Assembly: GCA_005880755.1 (NCBI GenBank)
Contig: VBGV01000050.1
Coordinates: 1-10,231 of the forward strand
Direction: 5' to 3'
Length of the DNA stretch: 10,231 bases
Source of the DNA: Chloroflexota bacterium
GTDB taxonomy: Bacteria > Chloroflexota > Dormibacteria > Dormibacterales > Dormibacteraceae
The notes below the pieces were generated by a model that ran no database searches, was not told where the DNA came from, and worked only from the letters and a program-made list of their open reading frames with translations. Both the position numbers and the translations under genes were made by a program. Below are positions 1 through 5,506 of the stretch, one piece after another; the stretch's first letter is position 1; every line of letters starts with the position of its first letter.

Positions 1-107
1 TCGACGTATATGTCAGGCGTCTGCGATTGAAGCTCAGCGACAGCCCAAGCCACCCACGATTCGTGGTCACCGCGCGTGGGGTGGGCTACCGGCTGGGAAT
101 GGGCTGA
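1..107 (+). CDS. OmpR-family response regulator, C-terminal fragment (5' end outside window)
   Basis: The reading frame enters from the left edge (first full codon at position 3) and ends at TGA 105-107. The 34 residues seen are the recognition helix and C-terminal hairpin of an OmpR/PhoB winged-helix DNA-binding domain: a VDVYVRRLRLKL helix, then PRFVVTARGVGYRL, matching the family pattern V-D-V-H-I-R-x-L-R-x-K-L ... V-x-T-V-R-G-x-G-Y. The receiver domain with its phosphoacceptor aspartate is not in the window. The last base of the stop codon is the first base of the kinase gene's ATG, so the two form one two-component operon. The target genes are not known. The OmpR-type domain call is firm; the signal is unknown. 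Confidence 0.9.
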   Translation, partial: DVYVRRLRLKLSDSPSHPRFVVTARGVGYRLGMG

Positions 108-1180
108 TGCGCGGGCGCGTCAATTCGCTTACGGTCCGAATGGCCCTGGCAGGCATTCTCACCGCACTCATCGCAGTGGCCCTGGTGGCGGCGGGAGTGC
201 TGCTCGTCGGTCGCGCGACCTTCGAAGCTCTGATGGCCCAGCACGGCAACGCGGCCGCCGCCTCTTACGAGATGTTCGACAAGTCCGTCACGCGCGTCTT
301 GATCGGGGCTTCGGTGGCCGGCCTTGCATGCGCGATCATCCTTGCGGTTCTGATTGCGCGCGAGATCGAACGCCCGCTGGCCGAGGTGGCCCGGGCCGCC
401 CGCCGGATCGCACAAGGCTCATACGACGCCCGCGTCGCCCGGCCGGGCTCCCGCGAGCTCGCGTCCCTGGCGGATTCTTTCAACCAGATGGCGGCGAGCC
501 TCCAGGATCAAGAGCGCCAGCGCAACGATTTGATCCTCAGCTTTGCACATGAGCTGCGGACTCCGTTGACCAACCTCCACGGCTACCTGCAGGCACTGCA
601 GGACGGTGTGGTGCCCGCCTCCTCTGATGCGTACTCGTCGCTTCAAGAGGAGATCGACCGGCTCCTGCGCCTCTCGAATTCGCTTGACGTTCTGGTCACG
701 GGAGGCGCGGTGGGCAAAGAGCCACTCGAGCTCGATCTCGTTCCGATTGTCGAGGCGCTCGTCGAGCTGCATAAGCACTCATTCGAGCGACGCGGCCTCA
801 AGCTGCATGTCGCGCTTGGCGCCGACCTGAGGGTTCGCGCGGACCCCGACGCCCTCGCTCAGGTGCTCGGCAACCTGCTGCAGAACGCGGGACGGTACAC
901 ACCGGACGGCGGCACTGTCTGGGTGCGAGCATCTGCCGAGACCGAGAGCGTGCTCGTGTCCGTCGCGAACAGCGGCGGTGGCATCTCGGCGGACGACCTG
1001 CCGCACCTGTTCGAGCGCTTCTATCGCGTCGAAAAATCGCGCGACGCCGCCCACGGCGGCGCCGGGATCGGCCTGGCGGTCGTCAAGGAGCTGATCGAGG
1101 CGGCGGGCGGCCGGGTCGGCGTGGACTCGGAGCCAGGGCTGACGCGCTTCTGGTTCAGTCTTCATCCAGCATCGAGGTAG
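107..1180 (+). CDS. Membrane sensor histidine kinase (HAMP-HisKA-HATPase)
   Basis: This 357-residue kinase should autophosphorylate on histidine and pass the phosphate to the response regulator just upstream. Its ATG overlaps that gene's TGA by one base. Domain order: TM1 about residues 12-35; a very short extracytoplasmic loop of about 28 residues (36-63); TM2 about 64-84; HAMP about 85-137; HisKA with H-box SFAHELRTPL and phosphoacceptor His148; then HATPase_c with N-box QVLGNLLQNAGRYTP (252-266, Asn256 and Asn260), G1 box NSGGGI (288-293), F-box FERFYR (302-307) and G2 box GGAGIGLAV (317-325). The G1 box has Asn where the adenine-binding Asp is common; this also occurs in working kinases. 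The tiny loop leaves little room for a periplasmic ligand domain, so membrane or partner-protein sensing is more likely (inference). It ends 14 bp from the convergent lipoprotein gene. The stimulus cannot be told. Confidence 0.96.
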   Translation: MRGRVNSLTVRMALAGILTALIAVALVAAGVLLVGRATFEALMAQHGNAAAASYEMFDKSVTRVLIGASVAGLACAIILAVLIAREIERPLAEVARAARRIAQGSYDARVARPGSRELASLADSFNQMAASLQDQERQRNDLILSFAHELRTPLTNLHGYLQALQDGVVPASSDAYSSLQEEIDRLLRLSNSLDVLVTGGAVGKEPLELDLVPIVEALVELHKHSFERRGLKLHVALGADLRVRADPDALAQVLGNLLQNAGRYTPDGGTVWVRASAETESVLVSVANSGGGISADDLPHLFERFYRVEKSRDAAHGGAGIGLAVVKELIEAAGGRVGVDSEPGLTRFWFSLHPASR

Positions 1181-1194
1181 CCGGCGGCGGAGGA

Positions 1195-1674
1195 TCAGCT
1201 TTTCGTGATCGCGTTGCCGTTCGGGTCGACGACGTACCAGGCGGCACCGAAGTTGACCACGGCCTGGCAGTTGATCTCGCCTGGCTTCTTGTCGTTCTCG
1301 AAGTAATAAAGCGGGTGGCCGTTGTAGGTCACCTGGACCGTGCCGTCTTTGCGCGTTGAGGTGCCGCTCAAGGAAGCGGTCACACCGTGCATTGCATCGA
1401 TCGTCGCGCCCTTGTCCGCGAGCATCGGCGGCCAAGCCGTCGCGCACGCCTCATAGCAGGTCGAGTCTTTGCTCTTGTCAGCGGCGAAGAGATACAGGGC
1501 GCGACCCTGGCCGTCGACCAGGATCTGGCCGAAGCGCGAGCTCTGCACGTCCAGCGCTGCGTGGTGCACCGAGGAATCCGCCGTGCTCGCGGATGACGGC
1601 GAAGAGGTGGCGCCTCCAGCTGTTCCACAAGCGGATACCAGCAGCAAAAGCCCAAGCGATTGGATCAGTTTCAT
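1195..1674 (-). CDS. Secreted-repeat lipoprotein with YxFxxD motifs
   Basis: A 159-residue predicted lipoprotein. The N-terminus is a short charged start, a hydrophobic run LGLLLLV and the lipobox V-S-A-C, with Cys16 as the lipidated residue. A Ser/Thr/Ala-rich linker (about 17-38) follows. The mature domain has two copies of the aromatic repeat: YLFAAD (61-66), followed by a Cys73/Cys77-WPP segment, and YYFEND (123-128), followed by Cys136. This is the pattern of the COG4315/Lipoprotein_15 family of predicted surface lipoproteins, whose function is unknown. The ATG at 1674 is chosen because the signal peptide begins exactly there; the frame stays open further upstream but only antisense-to-sense over hemH. 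It lies 47 bp after hemH on the same strand, with its own operator-like repeat upstream, so it may be a separate unit or an operon tail. No clear Shine-Dalgarno sequence is seen at normal spacing. Confidence 0.9.
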   Translation of the reverse strand: MKLIQSLGLLLLVSACGTAGGATSSPSSASTADSSVHHAALDVQSSRFGQILVDGQGRALYLFAADKSKDSTCYEACATAWPPMLADKGATIDAMHGVTASLSGTSTRKDGTVQVTYNGHPLYYFENDKKPGEINCQAVVNFGAAWYVVDPNGNAITKS

Positions 1675-1695
1675 GTGGTCATCTTGGCCCGCCTT

Positions 1696-1714
1696 TGTGA
1701 CAGGACTGTGACTG
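1696..1714 (-). promoter_or_regulatory. 11-bp-period direct repeat, OmpR/PhoB-operator-like
   Basis: Read on the minus strand, CAGTCACA (1714-1707) and CTGTCACA (1703-1696) are direct repeats matching at 7 of 8 bases, with start-to-start distance 11 bp. This spacing and the CTGTCA-like half-site resemble Pho-box-type sites, which OmpR-family regulators bind as head-to-tail dimers. The site sits 21 bp upstream of the lipoprotein ATG, in the only real intergenic gap of the minus-strand genes. A weak -10-like CAAGAT follows about 8 bp downstream of the repeat, which would imply an almost leaderless transcript. That an OmpR-type regulator is encoded next door makes local control plausible, but this is inference from one site. 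Confidence 0.4.
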
Positions 1715-1721
1715 CGACGGT

Positions 1722-2600
1722 TCAGGCCACGCGGACGAGCGCGCCGGCGACGATCTCGACCAGCGCGCCGATGAACTCCGGCCGCGCGTTGAAGGAAGTC
1801 GTGCGCCGGATGCGGATTCCCTTCTCCCGCGCGAATGCCTGCGCCTCCACGTCGAGGTCGTACAGGATCTCGAGGTGGTCGGCGACGAAGCCGATCGGGC
1901 AGACCAGCACGTCGCGGGCGCCCGACCGTTCGACCGCCTCGAGGAGGTCCGGCCCAAGCCACGGCTCACCCGTATGACTCGCCGACTGGAAGGCGAACTC
2001 CCAGTCGGGCAGGTCCATGCCAGATGCCACGAGCCGGCAGCTCTCGATCAGCTGGTCGTGGTACGGGTCACCGACCGCGATGATCCATGCGGGAAGGCTG
2101 TGCGCGGTGAAGAACAGCCGCTCGGGTCGCCCCTTCGCGAGCGCCTCCAGAAGCAGGCCCTGCACCGCCCGGATGAACGAAGGATGGTCATGGAAGCCCG
2201 GCACGAAAACGAGCTCGCGGTCCCAGGCTTCCTGGAGCGAGCGCTGGTAGCCGCCGAGGCTAATGCGCGCGTAATGGGGAGCGAGCGGCAGCCCCACGAG
2301 CCGCTCGACGCCGGCGCGCCGCGCCTCCGCCGCCGCATCCGCGATGAACGGTGGCGCGTGCTTCATGCCGGCAAAAACCGGAAGACCGGTCTTTTTCGAC
2401 AGCGCATGAGCCTGCAGGCGCGTGATCTCGGTCAGCGGTGACCCATTGATGGACCGGTACCGCTGGATCAGCTCGTCGAGAGCATCCGCCGACGGCGCCC
2501 GTCCCCCACGGATGTGCGTGTAGTAGGCCGCGATGTCCACTTCCTTGGCGGGGCTCCCGTAAGCCATGCACATGATGCCGGTCGAAGGCTCATGCGACAT
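1722..2600 (-). CDS. hemH: Ferrochelatase, probably coproporphyrin III ferrochelatase (HemH/CpfC)
   Basis: This 292-residue enzyme inserts Fe2+ into a porphyrin in the cytoplasm. The N-terminus MAYGSPAKEVDIAAYYTHIR (12-31) closely follows the Bacillus subtilis HemH pattern (MAYGTPYKEEDIERYYTHIR), including the Tyr after M-A (Tyr14, B. subtilis Tyr13) that lies at the metal site in monoderm-type enzymes. Catalytic His167 lies in FTAHSLP. A GDPYHDQL segment follows. The metal-site Glu244 is in GFVADHLEILYDLD. The monomer-sized, CpfC-like sequence beside chdC argues that the substrate is coproporphyrin III rather than protoporphyrin IX (inference from family and context). The ATG at 2600 overlaps the end of hemE by 11 bp; a second ATG nine codons later (Met10) is possible but would leave a very short lead before the MAYG motif. 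No strong Shine-Dalgarno sequence is visible, so coupling to hemE is likely. Confidence 0.95.
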   Translation of the reverse strand: MSHEPSTGIMCMAYGSPAKEVDIAAYYTHIRGGRAPSADALDELIQRYRSINGSPLTEITRLQAHALSKKTGLPVFAGMKHAPPFIADAAAEARRAGVERLVGLPLAPHYARISLGGYQRSLQEAWDRELVFVPGFHDHPSFIRAVQGLLLEALAKGRPERLFFTAHSLPAWIIAVGDPYHDQLIESCRLVASGMDLPDWEFAFQSASHTGEPWLGPDLLEAVERSGARDVLVCPIGFVADHLEILYDLDVEAQAFAREKGIRIRRTTSFNARPEFIGALVEIVAGALVRVA

Positions 2601-3618
2601 TGGCGGGCACCCATGAGTGCACGGTGTCGACCAGCAGCTGGAGGTTTTCGACGATCGACTCGGGCAGCACGCCATGACCGAGGTTGAAGATGTGGCCAGG
2701 CCGGCCGGCCGCCCTACGCAGCACGTCATGTGTACGTTCCCGAACGAGGTCGGCCGGTCCCAGCAGCACGGCGGGGTCGAGGTTGCCCTGGATGCCATGC
2801 TCGTGTCCGACCCGATCCCAGCCCTCGTCAAGCGGGACACGCCAGTCCAGCGAGACGATGTCTGGCCCCGTTTGCACGATCGACTCCAGCAGGTGGGCCG
2901 TGTCGGTCCCGAAATGGAGGCGCGGAACTCCGGTCGGCGCGAGCGCGTCGAAGATCGCTCGCGTGTGACGCGCGACGCGCGTTTCGTAATCGTCACGTGT
3001 CAGCGCGCCGACCCATGAGTCGAACAGCTGGACCGCCTGCGCGCCGGCCGCGACCTGGGCTTGCAGGTAGCGGCTCATCGTCCTCGCCAGCTTGTCCATC
3101 AACAGGTCGAAGGCCTGGGGCTGTGTGTACATGAATGCCTTGACCTTCGCGAAGGTGCGCGACGGCCGGCCCTCGATCAGGTAGCTGGCGAGCGTGAATG
3201 GCGCGCCGGAGAAACAGATCACGGGGACGGGCGAATCCGCGACCACACGCCGGACGGCGGCGATCACCTGCGGCGCCGCCTCCTCCCCCTCCGGCACGCG
3301 CAGTCGCGCCACGTCCTCGGCCGTGGCGATGGGATGGTCGATCACGGGGCCGACGTTCTCCACCAGCTCGAACGCCACGCCCATGCCGCCGACCGGCAGC
3401 ATGATGTCGGCGAACATCACCGCCGCGTCGACCCCGAGGCGGCGCACCGGCTGGAGCGTGACCTCGGCGCAGAGCTCCGGCTGGGCGACGATCTCCGCCA
3501 GCGTCCATCGCTCCCGCAGCTTGCGGTACTCGGGCAGTGAGCGGCCCGCCTGGCGCATGAGCCAGATCGGGGTCGCGTCCACCGGCTTGCGGCGGGCCGC
3601 GTCGAGGAAGCGGCTCAC
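2590..3618 (-). CDS. hemE: Uroporphyrinogen decarboxylase
   Basis: This enzyme decarboxylates the four acetate side chains of uroporphyrinogen III to give coproporphyrinogen III. The 342-residue length is normal for the family. The first family signature is complete: PIWLMRQAGR (17-26), whose arginines bind substrate carboxylates. The catalytic Asp71 is in FADIMLP, the second signature is GAPFTLASYLIEG (138-150), and the conserved His315 is in FNLGHGVLPE. The start is GTG at 3618-3616: it is preceded by a perfect GGAGG with 7-nt spacing and shares GTGA with the hemL stop. The frame is open further upstream to 3837 but that part is antisense-frame noise over hemL and has no family similarity. 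An ATG-only gene call would misplace this start. Confidence 0.96.
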   Translation of the reverse strand: MSRFLDAARRKPVDATPIWLMRQAGRSLPEYRKLRERWTLAEIVAQPELCAEVTLQPVRRLGVDAAVMFADIMLPVGGMGVAFELVENVGPVIDHPIATAEDVARLRVPEGEEAAPQVIAAVRRVVADSPVPVICFSGAPFTLASYLIEGRPSRTFAKVKAFMYTQPQAFDLLMDKLARTMSRYLQAQVAAGAQAVQLFDSWVGALTRDDYETRVARHTRAIFDALAPTGVPRLHFGTDTAHLLESIVQTGPDIVSLDWRVPLDEGWDRVGHEHGIQGNLDPAVLLGPADLVRERTHDVLRRAAGRPGHIFNLGHGVLPESIVENLQLLVDTVHSWVPANVA

Positions 3619-4832
3619 CTCAAGGCCTCCAAAGTGGAGTCGATGACGGAGCCGTCGTGCGACGCGGACACGAACCAGGCTTCGAACTGCGACGGCGGAA
3701 GGAGCACACCGGCCTCGAGCATGGAGTGGAAGAAACGCGCGAAGGCTTTCGTGTCCGAGCTTTTCGCCTCGCGGAAGTTGCGAGGTGGCCGTCCGCGAAA
3801 GAAGAGCGTCAGCAGCGATCCGACGCGTACGACGCATGCGCCTGCGACTCGCACCCCGGATTCAAGGCGCGCCGCTTGGGACTCGATTTTGGCGTAGATG
3901 TCCGGGGTCAGTTGGGCCAGCGTCGCCTCGCCCGCCGCCATCACGACGGGATGTCCGGAAAGAGTGCCCGCCTGATAAACGGGTCCTGACGGCGCGACGA
4001 GGTCCATCAGGTCGGCCCGGCCGCCATACGCCCCAACCGGCAGACCGCCGCCGATGATCTTGCCGAGCACGGTCAGGTCCGGGCGCACGCCGTACAGCTC
4101 CTGGGCTCCGCCGGGCGCGACGCGGAATCCGGTGATCACCTCGTCGAAGATGAGCAGCGCGCCGGCCCGTTCGGTGAGGTCGCGCAAGCCCTGGAGGAAT
4201 CCGCTAACGGGCGCGACCACGCCCATGTTGGCCGCGACCGGCTCCACGATGACCGCGGCCACGTTGTTCCGATGCGAATCCAGCAGCGCCGCGACCGAAT
4301 CGAGGTCGTTGTAGGTCGCGACCAGGGTCTGAGCCGCGACCGAGGGGGCGACGCCGGCGCTGCCGGGAATCGAAAGCGTGGCGGCGCCCGAGCCCGCCTC
4401 CACGAGCAGCGAGTCGGCGTGCCCGTGATATCCGCCCTCGAACTTGACGATGAGGTCGCGGCGGGTGGCGGCTCGCGCGACGCGAAGCGCGCTCATCGCC
4501 GCCTCGGTCCCGCTGTTGACGAACCTGATCCGCTCGATCGAAGGCATTCGAGTTTTGATCAGCTGGGCGAGGCGGACCTCGCCCGGGCCGGTCACGCCGA
4601 ACGAGCCTCCCGCTTCGGCTGCGTTCTTGATCGCCTCGACAACACTTCGATTGGCGTGGCCGAGCAGGAGTGGGCCGAACGCGCCGACGTAGTCGATGTA
4701 CCTGCGCCCGGCGTCGTTCCAGACGAACGCCCCCTCGCCACGCACGAGAACCGGTGGCTCGCCGCCGACCGCTCGATACGCTCGGACGGGGCTGTTCACC
4801 CCACCTGGAAAGAGGTCCGCGGCGACTGTCAT
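3615..4832 (-). CDS. hemL: Glutamate-1-semialdehyde 2,1-aminomutase
   Basis: This PLP enzyme converts glutamate-1-semialdehyde to 5-aminolevulinate, the second step of the C5 pathway after HemA. The 405-residue sequence begins almost at once with FPGGVNSPVRAYRAVGG (8-24). SGTEA (107-111) binds the cofactor phosphate, FDEVITGFR (229-237) holds the Asp that contacts the pyridine nitrogen, and LGKIIGGGLPVGAYGG places the Schiff-base lysine at Lys258. The later GTLSGNP segment reads GTLSGHP here, a mild change. The start is certain: in this frame a TGA lies directly before the ATG at 4832, so the protein lacks about 10-15 residues of the N-terminal helix seen in many homologues. ATGA is shared with the chdC stop upstream and GTGA with hemE downstream. 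Confidence 0.97.
   Translation of the reverse strand: MTVAADLFPGGVNSPVRAYRAVGGEPPVLVRGEGAFVWNDAGRRYIDYVGAFGPLLLGHANRSVVEAIKNAAEAGGSFGVTGPGEVRLAQLIKTRMPSIERIRFVNSGTEAAMSALRVARAATRRDLIVKFEGGYHGHADSLLVEAGSGAATLSIPGSAGVAPSVAAQTLVATYNDLDSVAALLDSHRNNVAAVIVEPVAANMGVVAPVSGFLQGLRDLTERAGALLIFDEVITGFRVAPGGAQELYGVRPDLTVLGKIIGGGLPVGAYGGRADLMDLVAPSGPVYQAGTLSGHPVVMAAGEATLAQLTPDIYAKIESQAARLESGVRVAGACVVRVGSLLTLFFRGRPPRNFREAKSSDTKAFARFFHSMLEAGVLLPPSQFEAWFVSASHDGSVIDSTLEALR
3626..3630 (-). promoter_or_regulatory. Shine-Dalgarno site for hemE, fixing its GTG start
   Basis: The minus strand reads GGAGG, then seven bases (CCTTGAG), then the GTG of hemE. It lies inside the last codons of hemL. It is the clearest ribosome binding site in the operon; most other junctions show only weak purine runs. 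It therefore both decides the hemE start and suggests that hemE can be initiated efficiently on its own. Confidence 0.8.
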
Positions 4833-5506
4833 TCAGCGCCCAAAAGACGAGTGATCGCCTCGATCGGCCGGTGGATCCCGGTCATTATGGGTGTGTCCCG
4901 AACCGTCGAGCGCCGGCTTTCGGTCCCGCGCAGCTCGCGGACCAGATCGCCGAAGGCCGCGAGGTCATCGGTCTCGTACGCGACGAGAAAATCCATGTCG
5001 TCGACGCCGAACGAGTAAGCGAGCAGCTGCCGCACCTGCTGGTAGCGATGCCCGATCTTCATGTGCTCGTTCATCACCGTCTGCCGCTCCTCCTGACCGA
5101 GCAAATACCAATCGGCGCTCTTGGTGAACGGATACACGACCAGATACTTCGAGCGCTCACCGCTGAAAAGTGATTGCTCCTGTGGTGTCGGGCGCTTGAC
5201 GTACTGCGACGGCCGGATGATGCCGAGAAAGCTTTGTCGCGGGGCCATCCACGTACCCATCCCTGTCCGCAGTGCCGCCGCAATCTTTTCTTCCAGCGCC
5301 TCGACGCTTGGGGCGAGGCTCCACAGCATCATGTCGACGCCAGCTTTCAGGCCGATCATCGAGTACGCGAACGTCGTGACATCCGAATTCGCGGACAGCG
5401 AGGCGCAGAATTCCTCGGCGGAACGGCAGCGCTCGTCGCGAGTCTGGCGGCGCCATGCAGGGTCGAGTCCCAAGGCGAGCGCGTGCACGTAGCGGCTTTC
5501 GGTCAT
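4829..5506 (-). CDS. chdC: Coproheme decarboxylase (ChdC/HemQ), chlorite-dismutase family
   Basis: This is the last enzyme of the coproporphyrin-dependent pathway: it oxidatively decarboxylates two propionates of coproheme to give heme b. The 225-residue sequence has the Cld-superfamily C-terminal half: VVYPFTKSADWYLL (123-136), NEHMKIGHRY (146-155), VRQLLAYSFGVDD (158-170) and RDTPIMTGI. By alignment with family members from memory, Tyr125 matches the catalytic tyrosine of ChdC, His148 is the proximal heme ligand, and Gln160 sits where true chlorite dismutases have the distal arginine. The Gln separates it from chlorite-degrading enzymes. Neighbouring heme genes agree. The ATG at 5506 shares ATGA with the hemDB stop. 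The start is the only one that gives the family N-terminus (ESRYVHALALGLDPAWR). Confidence 0.93.
   Translation of the reverse strand: MTESRYVHALALGLDPAWRRQTRDERCRSAEEFCASLSANSDVTTFAYSMIGLKAGVDMMLWSLAPSVEALEEKIAAALRTGMGTWMAPRQSFLGIIRPSQYVKRPTPQEQSLFSGERSKYLVVYPFTKSADWYLLGQEERQTVMNEHMKIGHRYQQVRQLLAYSFGVDDMDFLVAYETDDLAAFGDLVRELRGTESRRSTVRDTPIMTGIHRPIEAITRLLGAE

Noticed and set aside
1181..1194. Terminator between the convergent kinase and lipoprotein genes
   Set aside because: Only 14 bp are available and no stem-loop or T-run is seen.
779..1447. 222-residue minus-strand frame opposite the kinase and overlapping the lipoprotein
   Set aside because: Opposes the conserved HATPase domain and shares DNA with the lipoprotein in another frame; composition is shadow-like.
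1675..1962. N-terminal extension of the lipoprotein frame
   Set aside because: The added part is Arg/Gly-rich, overlaps the end of hemH, and would bury the signal peptide and lipobox that begin exactly at 1674.
2601..2996. Upstream extension of the ferrochelatase frame
   Set aside because: The sequence is Ser/Arg/Thr-rich noise over the end of hemE; ferrochelatases begin just before the MAYG motif.
3619..3837. Upstream extension of hemE to an ATG
   Set aside because: It overlaps hemL, shows no family similarity, and the GTG at 3618 has a perfect GGAGG and the normal protein length.
4272..5168. Long plus-strand open frames opposite hemL and chdC
   Set aside because: They encode Arg/Pro/Ala/Asp-rich protein without any motif and lie antisense to strongly conserved enzymes; this is the usual shadow effect of high-GC codon use.
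4829..5506. Chlorite dismutase (perchlorate respiration)
   Set aside because: The distal arginine position is Gln, there is no signal peptide, and the context is heme biosynthesis.
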